Shown: positions 24,620 through 34,801 of the stretch, in pieces
Numbering within the stretch: the first letter of the stretch is position 1
Layout: every line of letters starts with the position of its first letter
From: Streptomonospora salina
Lineage (GTDB): Bacteria > Actinomycetota > Actinomycetes > Streptosporangiales > Streptosporangiaceae
Assembly: GCF_014204715.1 (NCBI RefSeq)
Contig: NZ_JACHLY010000001.1
Location: forward strand, 4,176,501 to 4,240,500
Direction of reading: 5' to 3'
Length of the DNA: 64,000 nt
Notes under the pieces: model-generated
The model's input: the letters and a program-made list of their open reading frames with translations, nothing else
Told to the model about the DNA's origin: nothing
Databases searched by the model: none
Position numbers and translations under genes: made by a program

Positions 24620-26592
24620 GCGCCGTGGCGCCCCTCGCCCTGCGGCCGCTACAGCCGCCTCCGCCCGAGCCCGAACCCGGAGCCGATCCCAGCCCGCCCG
24701 AGCCCGACCCGTCTCCGGCCGAACCGTCCCCGAGCCGGAGCCCCGAACCCGAACCGTCCCCGGGGCCACCGCCGCCGGAGGAGGACGCCGGAACCGGCGG
24801 GGGAGGCGGGGCCGCGGAGGGGGACGTGCCCGCGGAGCTGGCCGACTGCGGCGCGCTCGAGGTGAGCTGCCATGTCTCCAACTGGTTCTACGACCTGGTG
24901 ACGGGGGCGCTGGAACCGCTGATGGGCTGGCTGGGGGCACGCGCCTTCCACACGCCCGCACCCGGCGGCGGCGTCGTGTCGCTGTGGGAGCAGATGCTGC
25001 AGACCACCACCGTGCTCTACCTGCTGGCGGTGCTGGCCGGGGGCGTGGCGGTGATGAGCCACGAGAGCCTGCAGCAGCGCTACTCGGCGCGCGAGATCCT
25101 GCCGCGCCTGGTAATCGGATTCGTGGCCGCCCACGCGTCGCTGTGGATCTCCCGGGAGATGATCGCCGGGTCCAACGGCATCGCGGCCGGCGTCGCGGCC
25201 ATGGGCATCGACGCGGGCCGGGCCGCCACACGGTTCCAGAAGCGCCTGGACACGCTACTGGTCGACGCGACCGTGTTCATCGTCTTGATGCTCGTGGTCG
25301 TGATCGTGCTGCTGGTGGTGTGGTGCGTCATGGAGGCGGTGCGCATCGCCATGACGATCACGCTGGTCGTGGCCGCACCCCTGCTGTTGGCGTTTCACGC
25401 CCTGCCCTACACCCAGCGCCTGGCGGCGCTGTGGTGGCGGAGCATGGCCGGGGTGCTGGCCATGCCCGTCGCCCAGAGCCTGGCGTTCTCGACGCTGATG
25501 CGGGTGGCCTTCCAAGGCGAGACCCACGTCATCGACGAAAGCAGCGAGGACTGGCTGGTCAGCGTCTCGCTGCTGTTGACGGTGCTCTACATCCAGCTGC
25601 GGGTGCCGTTCTGGATCATGCGGCTGGTCTGGCAGAACAACGTGGGTTCCTCGCCGCTGGCGGCGGCGGTGCGCACCGCGGTGATGGCGCTGGTGTTCCG
25701 CAGGGTGCTGCCGAGTCTGGGCCGCGGTTCGAGCGCGGCGGCCTCCTCCGGCAGCGGGGGCGGGTCGGCTGCGGCGGCGGGACGTTCCGGCCCGCGGCGC
25801 GGGTCCGGTGCGGCCGGTGCCGCGGGGCGGCCCTCCGGCAGCGGCGGGCCGGGTGGGACCCGTGTCCGGCGCTTGCGCTCCCCGTCCCAGGTCGGGTCCC
25901 CGCAGTCGCACGCCGCCTCGCACCGAGGCGAGGAAGACGCCCGCTCCACGGCGGCCGGTGCTCCACCGCGCCCGGCCCTTGGAAGCCGCCGCACCTCCGG
26001 GACCCGCCCGAGCGGCAGTACCGGGGGCGAGGTCGGCCCGCCTACCCGTCCGAACGGAGGCACGATGGCGTCACCCGATCCCGCTCCGACCAATCAGGGC
26101 CGCGATGGCGTGCAGCTTCCGCTGTTCGCCCGCCCGCGGCGCTGGCGCCAAGGGGTGCTGCCCACCCCGCCGCCCACCCGGGTGCCCGGCCGCCGCACCA
26201 CCCAGCGCCAGGGGGAGGCCCCAGCCCCCCGCAGCGGCCCGGAGGAACCGCCGCAGCCGGGGCCGGGCCAGCAGGCGCTGTTCCCCGCACCCCGGCCTGC
26301 CCCCAGCGTGCGGCCGCATCGGCCCCGCGTGGCCGAACCCCCGCCCGCCCCGCGCGGGGCGCGCCGCCGGACCACCCAGCGGTGGGGCGACGTTGCGCCG
26401 GATCCGCCCGAACAACAACCCGCCCAACCGGGCCGCGGCCAACGAGCCCTGTTCCCGACGCCACGCACCCCACCCTCGGCCACGTCGGCGCAACCGCAAT
26501 CCCCGCGCCGCAGCCGAGCCGACCCGTCGGCGGCCCGTCCGCGCCCGCAGGCGCCCCGGCGGCCGAACCGCCGAAAGGACGATGACGCATGA
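24616..26592 (+). CDS. VirB6/TrbL-like polytopic membrane protein with long tails
   Basis: 658 residues from GTG 24616. Residues 1-75 are Pro/Glu/Ser repeats (PEPEPGADPSPPEPDPSP type). The core, about 130-335, has five or more transmembrane helices, including VFIVLMLVVVIVLLVVW and VSLLLTVLYIQLRVPFWIM. After about 365 comes a 290-residue Gly/Ser, then Pro/Arg/Gln tail. Within the tail a unit near PxRRTTQR-G recurs (GRRTTQRQGE, RRRTTQRWGD), with QALFPAPR and RALFPTPR copies. An in-frame ATG at 26065 has a good GGAGG site and might give a separate tail protein. Confidence 0.7.
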   Translation: MSAVAPLALRPLQPPPPEPEPGADPSPPEPDPSPAEPSPSRSPEPEPSPGPPPPEEDAGTGGGGGAAEGDVPAELADCGALEVSCHVSNWFYDLVTGALEPLMGWLGARAFHTPAPGGGVVSLWEQMLQTTTVLYLLAVLAGGVAVMSHESLQQRYSAREILPRLVIGFVAAHASLWISREMIAGSNGIAAGVAAMGIDAGRAATRFQKRLDTLLVDATVFIVLMLVVVIVLLVVWCVMEAVRIAMTITLVVAAPLLLAFHALPYTQRLAALWWRSMAGVLAMPVAQSLAFSTLMRVAFQGETHVIDESSEDWLVSVSLLLTVLYIQLRVPFWIMRLVWQNNVGSSPLAAAVRTAVMALVFRRVLPSLGRGSSAAASSGSGGGSAAAAGRSGPRRGSGAAGAAGRPSGSGGPGGTRVRRLRSPSQVGSPQSHAASHRGEEDARSTAAGAPPRPALGSRRTSGTRPSGSTGGEVGPPTRPNGGTMASPDPAPTNQGRDGVQLPLFARPRRWRQGVLPTPPPTRVPGRRTTQRQGEAPAPRSGPEEPPQPGPGQQALFPAPRPAPSVRPHRPRVAEPPPAPRGARRRTTQRWGDVAPDPPEQQPAQPGRGQRALFPTPRTPPSATSAQPQSPRRSRADPSAARPRPQAPRRPNRRKDDDA

Positions 26593-27497
26593 GCAGTGAC
26601 ACCCACGGCCGGTGGCGGGCCCAGATCCCCGCCGACATCGACCGGCCCGACCCCGTCATCGCCGGACTCACCCCGCGCCAACTCCTGCTGCTGGCCCCGC
26701 TGGCGGCCGCCGCCTGGGCGGGCGTGGTCGGGCTGCGCGGCCATCTGCCGCTGTGGGCCATCGGCCTGATCCTGGCCCCGCTGGTGGGCGCCGGGGTGGC
26801 GGTGGTGGCCGGGCGCCGCGACGCCATGAGCCTGGACGCCTTCGCCTGGGCCGGCCTCGCCTGGCTACGGGCTCCCAAACGCCGCGTCGGCGCCCCCGAC
26901 GGTCTCCCCGGCCTGCCGCCCTGGGCCCCGCCCACCGGGCGCGAACCCGCCCTGGCGCCGCTGCGGCTGCCGGCCCGGGCCGTCGCCGACGACGGCGTCA
27001 TCGAGTTGGGGGAGCGCCGCGCGGTGCTGGTGGAGTGCTCCACCCTCAACCTCGCCCTGGCCGCCTCCGGGGAACAGGACACCGCGATCGGCGCGATGGC
27101 CGGCGTCCTGCACACCCTGGCCGAGCCCGCCCAGATCCTGGTGCGCGCCGTGGGCCACGACCTGTCCCCGCTCACCGACCTGCTGCAGCAGCGCGCCCCC
27201 GCCTTGGCCCACCCCGACCTGGAACAGGCGGCCTATGACCACGCGGCCTGGCTCGCCGAGCTGCAGGCCGGACGCACGCTGCTGCAGCGCCGCCTGCTGT
27301 TGGTGCTGACCACCACCGGCCCCACCAGCGCGCTGGGCGAACGCGCCGAGGACGTGGCCACCCAACTCCAGGCGCTCGGGCTGCGCGCCCGCGTCTGTGA
27401 CGGCGACCAGGCCTGGGACCACCTGCACGCCTGCCTGCACCCGGCCCCCACCACCGCCGCACCCGACGACGAGGAGGAGGGAGACCGCCCGGCATGA
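26589..27497 (+). CDS. PrgI-like/SCO6880-type membrane protein
   Basis: 302 residues; ATG 26589 overlaps the upstream stop (ATGA). The N-terminus (RAQIPADIDRPDPVIAGLTP, then RQLLLLAPLAAAAWAGV and WAIGLILAPLVGAGVAVVAG) is the two-helix PrgI/VirB3-like module. A cytoplasmic domain follows with AVADDGVIELGERRAVLVEC, GVLHTLAEPAQILVRAVGHD and an alpha/beta end. It is normally encoded next to the VirB4 ATPase, as here, and is thought to tether it to the membrane. A decayed paralogue lies at 33954. Confidence 0.82.
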   Translation: MSSDTHGRWRAQIPADIDRPDPVIAGLTPRQLLLLAPLAAAAWAGVVGLRGHLPLWAIGLILAPLVGAGVAVVAGRRDAMSLDAFAWAGLAWLRAPKRRVGAPDGLPGLPPWAPPTGREPALAPLRLPARAVADDGVIELGERRAVLVECSTLNLALAASGEQDTAIGAMAGVLHTLAEPAQILVRAVGHDLSPLTDLLQQRAPALAHPDLEQAAYDHAAWLAELQAGRTLLQRRLLLVLTTTGPTSALGERAEDVATQLQALGLRARVCDGDQAWDHLHACLHPAPTTAAPDDEEEGDRPA

Positions 27498-29272
27498 GGC
27501 TGCTGCCGCGCCTGATGCGCCCCACCGGCTCCACCCGACTGGGCGGGCCCGCCGTCGAGGCCGGGCCGCGCCGACTGCTGATCGAGGACACGTGGTGCCA
27601 GACTCTGATCGTCACCGGCTACCCGCGCGACGTCACCGCCGGCTGGGCCGAACCGCTGCTGGCCTATCCGGGCCGCTGCGACATCGCCGCCCACATCACC
27701 CCCGTCCCGCCGGACGTGGCGGCCCACCGGCTGCGGCGACGCCGCGCCCGCCTGGAATCCACCTGGCGCCACGACGCGGCGCGCGGCCGCGTCGAGGACC
27801 CCCAGGCCGGCACCGCCGCCGAGGACGCGGCCGGGCTGGCCCAGCGCCTGGCCACCGGCCGGCGCCTGTTCCGCCTGGGGCTGTACATCACCGTCTACGC
27901 CGACACCGAGACCGAACTGGCCGAGGAGATCGCCCACCTGCAGGCGCTGTCGGCCAGCCTGCTGATCGACACCGCCCCGGCCACCTTCCGGCCCCTGCAC
28001 GGCTGGATCGCGACCCTGCCGCTGGCCACCGACACGCTGGCCTCGGCCCGCACGATGGACACCGACGCCGTGGCCGCCCTGCTGCCCTTCACCTCCCCCG
28101 ACCTGGACACCGCCGGGCTGGGCGAAACCAGCGTGGTGTGGGGCACCAACACCCACTCGGCCGGGCTGGTGCTGTGGGACCGCTTCGCCCCCGGCATCGA
28201 CAACCACAACATGGTCGTCCTCGCCCGCTCCGGGGCCGGAAAGTCGTATCTGGCCAAGCTCGAACTCCTGCGGTCGTTGACGACCGGAATCGAGGCCGCC
28301 GTCATCGACCCCGAAGACGAATACGCCGCCCTGGCCGCCTCTGTGGGCGGAACCCGGGTGGCGGTGGGCACCCCGGCCGGGCGCATCAACCCCTTCGACC
28401 TACCCACCCCCGACACCCAAGCCGACACCGACGCCGGCGACGGGCAGGGGCCGGGGTTGATGCGCCGGGCCCTGTTCATCCACACCCTCATCGCCACCAT
28501 GGTCGGCGAACTCGACGCCACCACCGCCGCCGCACTGGACAAGGCCATCCTCGCCGCCTACGCCCAGGCCGGCATCACCGCCGACACCCGCACCTGGAAC
28601 CGCACCCCGCCGGTACTGGCCGACCTCGCCCACGTGCTGGGCGCGCAGGAGGAACCCGAGGCCCACCGGCTGGCCGACCGGCTCCGCCCCTACACCCACG
28701 GCGCCTACCAGCCCCTGTTCGACGGCCCCACCAGCACCGGACTCGACGGCCACCTCATCGTCTACTCGCTGCGCCACCTGCCCGCCGAGGCCGCCGACGT
28801 CGGCATGCTGCTGGTGCTCGACCGGCTCTGGCGCCGCATCACCGAAGCCGCGGCGCCGCGCCCGCGCCTGGTCACGGTGGACGAGGCTTGGCTGCTGCTG
28901 CAGAACCCGGTCGCCGCGACCTACCTGCAGCGCATGGCCAAAGCCGCCCGCAAGCACTGGGCCGGGCTCACCCTGATCACCCAGGACGTGGGCGACGTGC
29001 TGGCCACCGACACCGGCCGCGCCGTGGCCGCCAACGCCGCCACCCAGGTGCTGCTGCGCCAAGCCCCGCAGAACCTGGAAGCCGTCACGTCGGCCTTCCA
29101 ACTCTCCCAAGGCGAGCGCCAGACCGCGGCCGCAGCCCAGCGCGGCGACGCGCTGCTGCTGGCCGGCCACCAGCGCGTGGGCGTCCATCCCTTGGCCTCA
29201 CCCCGGGAGCACGCGCTGCTGACCACGAGCCCGGCCGAGCACGCCGACGCCGGGGGAGAGGAGACCCCGTGA
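27494..29272 (+). CDS. VirB4-like conjugation ATPase
   Basis: 592 residues, ATG 27494 overlapping the previous stop by 4 nt. Walker A ARSGAGKSYLAKLELL at about 244, IDPEDEYAALA, Walker B RLVTVDEAWLLLQNP at about 460, then LITQDVGDVLATDTGRAVAA and ATQVLLRQAPQNLEAV, all typical of VirB4/TraC. It energises assembly or transport of the secretion machine in the cytoplasm. It overlaps the coupling-protein gene by 4 nt. Confidence 0.92.
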   Translation: MRLLPRLMRPTGSTRLGGPAVEAGPRRLLIEDTWCQTLIVTGYPRDVTAGWAEPLLAYPGRCDIAAHITPVPPDVAAHRLRRRRARLESTWRHDAARGRVEDPQAGTAAEDAAGLAQRLATGRRLFRLGLYITVYADTETELAEEIAHLQALSASLLIDTAPATFRPLHGWIATLPLATDTLASARTMDTDAVAALLPFTSPDLDTAGLGETSVVWGTNTHSAGLVLWDRFAPGIDNHNMVVLARSGAGKSYLAKLELLRSLTTGIEAAVIDPEDEYAALAASVGGTRVAVGTPAGRINPFDLPTPDTQADTDAGDGQGPGLMRRALFIHTLIATMVGELDATTAAALDKAILAAYAQAGITADTRTWNRTPPVLADLAHVLGAQEEPEAHRLADRLRPYTHGAYQPLFDGPTSTGLDGHLIVYSLRHLPAEAADVGMLLVLDRLWRRITEAAAPRPRLVTVDEAWLLLQNPVAATYLQRMAKAARKHWAGLTLITQDVGDVLATDTGRAVAANAATQVLLRQAPQNLEAVTSAFQLSQGERQTAAAAQRGDALLLAGHQRVGVHPLASPREHALLTTSPAEHADAGGEETP

Positions 29273-31596
29273 CCGTTTCCGCGATCGCTACCGTGGCCGC
29301 CCTCGCCGCACCCGCGGCGTGGCTGGTGGGCGCGACCGTGCTGACCTGTGCGGCCGCGGTCCCCCTCGTGCGCTGGGTCCGCTACCGGCTGGCCGCACGC
29401 GGCGCCCGCCTCGTGGAGATCTTCCCGCCACCCGAGGCGAGCCAGGAAGGCGCCGAAGCGTTCTGGGCCCAGATGCCCGGCCTGCTGCGGCCCCGCTGGT
29501 CCCGACTGCTCACCCAGCCCCACCTCGCCTGGGAATACACCGCCGCACCCGGCGGCATCCACATCCGCATCTGGGTGCCCGGGAGCCTGCCGCCCGGCCT
29601 GGTGGCCCGCGCCGCCGCCTCCGCCTGGCCCGGCGCCACCACCGCCACCCGCCTCGCCGAACCCGCTGTCCCCGACAGCCACACGGTCACGGGCGGGTGG
29701 ATGCGCCTGGCCCGCGGCGACGAATACCCCCTGCGCACCCGCTTCAGCGAGGACCCGCTGCGCGGACTCCTCGGCGCCCTCTCCGCCCTGGAACCCGGCA
29801 CCTACGCCAGTGTGCGCATCAGCGCCCGCCCCGCCACCGGAACCCGCCTGGCCCGCGCCCGCCACGCCGCCGCCCGCCTGCGCGGCACCCACACCACCGT
29901 GTGGGCCGAGGCCCTCACCGCCGACCGGAGGGGCCGCAGCACCCCGCCGCCCGACGCGAGCGACAACGTCCGCGCCATCCTCACCAAAGCCCAATCACCC
30001 CGACTGGCCTGCCAGATCTCCTACCACCTGGCCACCACCCGCACCGAACCCCAGGCCCGCGAACACCTGCGCGGCCGCGCCCAAGCCGTAGCCGGCGCGC
30101 TGGCCGTCTATTCCGGCACCAACCACCTGCGCCGCGGCCGGCTGACCGGGCGCATGTGGGCACCCCGGGTGTGGGCACGCCACCGCTACCTTGCCCGCGG
30201 CTACCTCCTCAGCACCGCGGAACTGGCCGCCCTGGCCCACCTGCCCCTGGACGCGGCCGTGCCCGGCCTCGCCCGAGCCGGAGCCCGCAGCATCCCCCCG
30301 ACCCCGGCCATCCCCACCGGCACCAACCACCAGGCCCGGGTGCTGGGCGATGCCGACGCCGGCCCGCACCGCCCCGTCGCCCTCGGGGCGGTCGAGGCGC
30401 GCCAGCACACCCACATCATCGGCGCCACCGGCAAAGGCAAATCCACCCTGCTGGCCAACCTCGCCCTCCAAGACGCCGCCGCCGGGCGCGCCGGACTGGT
30501 CATCGACCCCCGCGGCGACCTGGTCGCCGACATCCTCGCCCGCCTACCCCAAGAGGCCGTCGGCAACGTGGTGCTGTTCGACCCCGACGACAACGCCCCG
30601 CCCCCGCGCCTCAACCTGCTGCAGGGCGCCGACGCGGACTTCGTCTCCGACACCACGGTGGGCATCTTCCGCCGCATCTACGCCCACTCCTGGGGCCCGC
30701 GCACCGACGACATCCTGCGCGCCGCCACCCTCACCCTGGCCCGCACCGGCGACCCGACACTGACCCTGGGCGAGGTGCCGCGGCTGCTCACCGACCAGAG
30801 CTATCGCCACCGCATCACCGGCCGGGTGCGCGACGAGGTACTGGCCGGATTCTGGGACTGGTACGAGCAACTCTCCACCGGCGCCCGGGCCGCGGCCACC
30901 GGACCGGTCCTCAACAAACTCCGCACCGCCCTGCTACGGCCCTGGGTGCGCCGGGTCATCGCATCCGGCCCCTCCACCGTCGACCTCGGCCGCGCCTTCG
31001 ACACCGGCACCCTGGTGCTGATGCGCCTGCCCAAAGGCGCCCTCGGCGAAGACACCAGCTCCCTGATCGGGGCGCTGGGGCTGGCCGCCACCTGGCAGGC
31101 CGTCACCGCCCGCATCCACCGCCCCGAACAGGACCGCGCCGACGTGGCCGCCTACATCGACGAAGCCCACAACTTCCTGCTGCAACCCGGCTCGCTGGCC
31201 GACATGCTCGCCGAAGCCCGCGGCTACCGCCTGTCCATGACCCTGGCCCACCAGGAACTCGGCCAGCTCCCCGCCGAGCTGCGCAAGGCCCTGGCCGCCA
31301 ACGCCCGCTCCAAAGTCTTCTTCACCTGCTCACCCGAGGACGCCGCCGGGCTGGAGGCCCACACCCTGCCCGGGCTGGGCACCCACGACCTCACCCACCT
31401 CGGCGAATACCAGGCCGCGGCCCGCCTGCTGGTGGGCACCACCGAACGCCCCGTGCATACCCTGCGCACCCGCCCCCTGCCCCCGCCCGTTACCGGCCGG
31501 GCCACCGCGGTGCGCAAATCCGCCCGCCACTACGCACCCGCCTCGGCCACCGCCGCCGACGGGACGACGGCCTCCGACATCCGCACCCGATCCTGA
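29269..31596 (+). CDS. VirD4/TraD-like coupling ATPase
   Basis: 775 residues from GTG 29269 (GTGA overlap with virB4). An N-terminal hydrophobic segment ([19 protein letters not shown]) is followed by a long lead domain; Walker [18 protein letters not shown] at about 384; [19 protein letters not shown]; Walker [18 protein letters not shown] at about 627; then [19 protein letters not shown]. This is the DUF87/TraM-recognition ATPase fold of conjugative coupling proteins, which bring relaxase-DNA complexes to the channel. The open frame far upstream is a shadow over virB4. Confidence 0.9.
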   Translation: MTVSAIATVAALAAPAAWLVGATVLTCAAAVPLVRWVRYRLAARGARLVEIFPPPEASQEGAEAFWAQMPGLLRPRWSRLLTQPHLAWEYTAAPGGIHIRIWVPGSLPPGLVARAAASAWPGATTATRLAEPAVPDSHTVTGGWMRLARGDEYPLRTRFSEDPLRGLLGALSALEPGTYASVRISARPATGTRLARARHAAARLRGTHTTVWAEALTADRRGRSTPPPDASDNVRAILTKAQSPRLACQISYHLATTRTEPQAREHLRGRAQAVAGALAVYSGTNHLRRGRLTGRMWAPRVWARHRYLARGYLLSTAELAALAHLPLDAAVPGLARAGARSIPPTPAIPTGTNHQARVLGDADAGPHRPVALGAVEARQHTHIIGATGKGKSTLLANLALQDAAAGRAGLVIDPRGDLVADILARLPQEAVGNVVLFDPDDNAPPPRLNLLQGADADFVSDTTVGIFRRIYAHSWGPRTDDILRAATLTLARTGDPTLTLGEVPRLLTDQSYRHRITGRVRDEVLAGFWDWYEQLSTGARAAATGPVLNKLRTALLRPWVRRVIASGPSTVDLGRAFDTGTLVLMRLPKGALGEDTSSLIGALGLAATWQAVTARIHRPEQDRADVAAYIDEAHNFLLQPGSLADMLAEARGYRLSMTLAHQELGQLPAELRKALAANARSKVFFTCSPEDAAGLEAHTLPGLGTHDLTHLGEYQAAARLLVGTTERPVHTLRTRPLPPPVTGRATAVRKSARHYAPASATAADGTTASDIRTRS

Positions 31597-31651
31597 CTGA
31601 ACTCCCCAGACCGGCACGGATTCCGCCCGATAGCGAAAGGAGGCGACGCCG

Positions 31652-32467
31652 GTGCCGCCGCGGTTGAGCCCGGGCCTGCTCGCCGAGCTGGCCACCCGCC
31701 TCACCCCCCGCGACTACACCCTCCTCGACACCCTGCACACCCACCGGCTGCTGACCACCCACCAGGTCGCCGCCCTGTTCTTCACCACGCGCACCTCCAG
31801 GCGGGCCCGCACCCGCCTGCTCACCCTGCACCGCATCGGCGTCCTGGAACGCTTCCGCCCCCACGCCGCCACCGGCTCCGCCCCCTGGTGCTGGGTGCTC
31901 GCCCCCGCCGGGGCCCACCTGCTGGCCCGCCACCGCGAGGAGCCCGTCGCCGAGCTGGCACCGCGGGCCGAACGCGCCCTCGACCTGGCCCACTCCGCCC
32001 GCCTGCACCACCACATCGGCCTGCGCGACACCCTGGTCGCCACCACCCTCACCGCCCGCCACCACCAGGGCCACACCCTGGAGATCTGGTGGGACGAAGC
32101 CCGCTGCGCCCAAGAGTGGGGCGCCCACGTGCGCCCCGACGCCTTCCTGCGCTACCGCCACCCCACCGGTCTCCTCGACGCGTTCCTCGAACACGACACC
32201 GGAACCGAACCCCTCGACCGGGTGGCCGCGAAACTCGCCGGCTACCAGCGCCTGGCCGCAGCCACCCGCATCACCACACCGGTCCTGATCACCACCACCT
32301 CCCCCGCCCGCGAAACCAACCTCGCCACCCGACTCGCCGCAGAACACGCCCCCGACGTGCCGGTGCGGATCACCACCACCGCCCACCTCACCGAGTGCGG
32401 ACCGGCCGAACCCGTCTGGCGCCCCACCCACCAGGGGCCCCGCCGCAGCCTCACCCGCCTGGACTGA
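31652..32467 (+). CDS. Replication-relaxation family protein
   Basis: 271 residues from GTG 31652, with AAAGGAGG upstream. N-terminal winged-helix region LTPRDYTLLDTLHTHRLLTT, HQVAALFF and RARTRLLTLHRIGVLERF; then a second domain with EWGAHVRPDAFLRY and FLEHDTGTEPLDRVAAKLAG, the D-x(n)-E-x-D-x-G-T/S pattern of this actinobacterial plasmid and ICE family. Proteins of this group are associated with replication or relaxase function on mobile elements. No separate relaxase gene was recognised, so this is the nearest candidate for DNA processing. Confidence 0.85.
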   Translation: MPPRLSPGLLAELATRLTPRDYTLLDTLHTHRLLTTHQVAALFFTTRTSRRARTRLLTLHRIGVLERFRPHAATGSAPWCWVLAPAGAHLLARHREEPVAELAPRAERALDLAHSARLHHHIGLRDTLVATTLTARHHQGHTLEIWWDEARCAQEWGAHVRPDAFLRYRHPTGLLDAFLEHDTGTEPLDRVAAKLAGYQRLAAATRITTPVLITTTSPARETNLATRLAAEHAPDVPVRITTTAHLTECGPAEPVWRPTHQGPRRSLTRLD

Positions 32468-32486
32468 CCACCCGGGAGGCCCGCCG

Positions 32487-33515
32487 GTGCTCAAACTCCT
32501 CATCGCCGCCGTCACCGCCCTCATCGCCCTGCCCGTCCTACTGGGAGCACTCGCCACCGGCAGCTCCACCACCGCACCCGCCCACGTCGACGGCATCGGC
32601 GACCGGCTGCTGCAGGCCTACACCACCGCCGCCGCCGGCGACTGCCCGGGGATGCGCTGGCAGATCCTCGCCGGCATCGGCCATGTCGAATCCGACCTGG
32701 CCGCCGGCCACGACATCGCCCCCGACGGCGACGTCACCCCACCGGTCATCGGCCCCCGCCTGGACGGCTCCGGTGCCGGCGGCAACACCACACCCCACTA
32801 CGACACCGACAACGGAAAGTGGGACCACGACACCGAATACGACCGCGCCGTGGGCCCCAACCAGCATCTGCCCTCCGGATGGGACGACTACGGCGCCGAC
32901 GGCAACGACGACGGCATCGAAGACCCGCACAACGCCGACGACTCCGCCCTGGCCTCCGGCCGGGAACTGTGCTTCAGCGCCGGCGCGGGCGGAACCGACT
33001 TCACCGACCGCACGCAGTTGGCCGAGGCGCTGTACCGCTACAACCACAGCGACGAGTACGTCGACGACGTCCTCGCCGCCATCGACCGCTTCGACCAACG
33101 GGCCCCCGACCTCGGCGAACAACCGGGCGGCGACCGGGGCCAGACGGCTGTGGCGTGGGCGATGGACCAGGTCGGCAAACCCTACGTGTGGGGCGGGACC
33201 GGGCCCGACGGGTTCGACTGCTCCGGGCTGGTCATGCGCGCCTGGCAGGCCGCCGGCGTCGACATCCCCCGGGTGACCACCGACCAATACACCGCCGGCA
33301 CCTGGGTGGAGCGCACCGAACTGGCCCCGGGCGACCTGCTGTTCTACGACCTCGGCGCCCCCGGAGCCGCGCCCACTCACGTGACGATGTACGCGGGCGA
33401 CGGCGAGATGATCAACGCCCCCTCCACCGGCCAGACCGTGCGCGTGCAGCCGGTCGAATCGCCGGTGTATGCCAACCGGTACATGGGGGCGGTCCGGCCG
33501 CAGAAACAGACTTAA
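32487..33515 (+). CDS. Secreted NlpC/P60 (C40) peptidoglycan hydrolase with SLT-like N-domain
   Basis: 342 residues from GTG 32487. A signal anchor (LLIAAVTALIALPVLLGALA) precedes a lysozyme/transglycosylase-like domain, RWQILAGIGHVESDLAAGHD, with the glutamate, followed by an Asp/Asn-rich stretch. The C-terminal NlpC/P60 domain has PYVWGGTGPDGFDCSGLVMR (nucleophile Cys) and APTHVTMYAGDGEMINAP (His). It is the usual wall-opening enzyme of Gram-positive conjugation (VirB1-like role) and last intact gene of the operon. Confidence 0.92.
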   Translation: MLKLLIAAVTALIALPVLLGALATGSSTTAPAHVDGIGDRLLQAYTTAAAGDCPGMRWQILAGIGHVESDLAAGHDIAPDGDVTPPVIGPRLDGSGAGGNTTPHYDTDNGKWDHDTEYDRAVGPNQHLPSGWDDYGADGNDDGIEDPHNADDSALASGRELCFSAGAGGTDFTDRTQLAEALYRYNHSDEYVDDVLAAIDRFDQRAPDLGEQPGGDRGQTAVAWAMDQVGKPYVWGGTGPDGFDCSGLVMRAWQAAGVDIPRVTTDQYTAGTWVERTELAPGDLLFYDLGAPGAAPTHVTMYAGDGEMINAPSTGQTVRVQPVESPVYANRYMGAVRPQKQT

Positions 33516-33846
33516 TAATGAAAAACTCTACAACGAAACAAACAAGCGGGTCAAGAACTAAAGCGATTGAGCTCCCGTAAGTCGGGCGGGCGCGAGGTGA
33601 GTCGTTGGGCAAACTGCTATTTCACAGGCGATGCGAATGCAAGTCAAGTGTTTCGTGGTATTCTTATAGTTTTCTTGTAAATGCTGATTCGAATTCTCGT
33701 GGACCGCTTTACGGCGCCCCGCGCCGAACCCGCCGAGTGATACGTCGATGAGGGCATGACGGGGATCGACCACCACGATCGCCTGCCCGTCGGGCCTACG
33801 GCCGAAGGCGGCAGCAACTCCGAACAGGCCGCCGTTGACTGGGGCC
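33516..33846. other. AT-richer gap after the conjugation operon
   Basis: 331 bp with no supported gene. Bases 33513-33720 are conspicuously AT-richer than the rest of the window (AATAATGAAAAACTC near 33514, TATTCTTATAGTTTTCTTGT near 33660), suggesting foreign sequence or a regulatory region. The right third returns to high GC and probably contains further eroded pieces of the NlpC/P60 homologue. Confidence 0.5.
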
Positions 33847-33954
33847 TGGTACCAGCTCGGCACGCCTTACCAGTGCGGCGGCGCCGGGCCCGAAGCCTTC
33901 GACTGTTCCGGGCTAGCTAGCCGCCGCCCAAACAACGAAGCAGGAGACGACTGA
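33847..33954 (+). pseudogene. NlpC/P60 domain fragment
   Basis: WYQLGTPYQCGGAGPEAFDC, then SGLAS, matches the active-site region of the intact hydrolase at 32487-33515 (PYVWGGTGPDGFDCSGL). Its upstream part is out of frame and the rest of the domain is replaced by 13 unrelated codons to a TGA that overlaps the next ATG. A decayed duplicate. Confidence 0.75.
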
Positions 33955-34580
33955 TGGTGCGTGCACGCATGCCCGCCGACATCGAGCGCGAGGACACCCT
34001 GCTGGCCAACCTGACCGCGCGCCAACTGCTGATCATCGCCACCCCCGCCCTGGCCCTATGGGGGCTGTGGAGCGCGGTGGGCGATCTCGTTCCGCTCCCG
34101 GTGGTGGGGGCGGTCGCGGTGCCGGTGATGGGCGCTGCGGTGGCCGCCGCCCTAGTGCGCCGCGACGGACTCAGCCTCGACCGCCTCCTGGTGGCCGCGC
34201 TGTGCTCCCTGCGCTCCCCAAGCGGCGCTCGACCACCGCCCCTGCCGCCGCCGAGGTGCCCTCCTGGATCAGTGCCCGCCCCGGGCCGCTACCCGCACCC
34301 TTGGATGCCGGTGGAGGCGATCGGCGACGACGGCGTCATTGACCTGGGCGAGCACGGCGCCGCCCTCATCCTCGACTGCTCGACGGTCAACGTCGGGCTG
34401 CGCACTGAGGAAGAACGCGCCGCCCTGGTGGCCGGGTTCGCCTCCTACCTCAACTCCCTCGCCACCCCGGTGCAGATCCTGGTGCGGGCCGAATCGGTAC
34501 GGCTGGCCCCCCTGGTTGCCGCCCTCGATGCCGCGGCACCCGACGCCTGCACGGCGGCACCACGTTCAACACCCTCCTGA
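33954..34580 (+). pseudogene. Decayed PrgI-like paralogue
   Basis: ARMPADIEREDTLLANLTAR, the two hydrophobic helices and VEAIGDDGVIDLGEHGAALI match the intact protein at 26589-27497. Between about 34215 and 34285 the conserved reading (LPKRRSTTAPAAAEVPSWIS) is in another frame, so two compensating indels have scrambled about 22 residues. The C-terminal third is missing after VAALDAAAPD. Its order after an NlpC fragment mirrors part of a second conjugation operon. Confidence 0.75.
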
Positions 34581-34683
34581 CCATCAGCAGCATCGCCATC
34601 GGATTGCTGGCGGTCTACACGATCCTCGACGCCGTCGGAGTCACGATCAGCTAGGAAACGTCGCAAGAACAGTCGCGACAACA

Positions 34684-34720
34684 GGTGTCCTCGCCCGATG
34701 CCGATCTGGGCGAAGACACC
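34684..34720. repeat. Imperfect inverted repeat, possible terminator
   Basis: GGTGTCCTCGCCC (34684-34696) pairs with GGGCGAAGACACC (34708-34720) with one mismatch and an 11-base loop, in the gap between the PrgI and dctA remnants. Confidence 0.5.
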
Positions 34721-34801
34721 TATGTTGGCGGGGCACAGATCTGAACATCGCAGGTTTAAGAGAACGAAAGCCGCTGGAATTCGGCAAGGAGGTCCGCGGC
34801 G

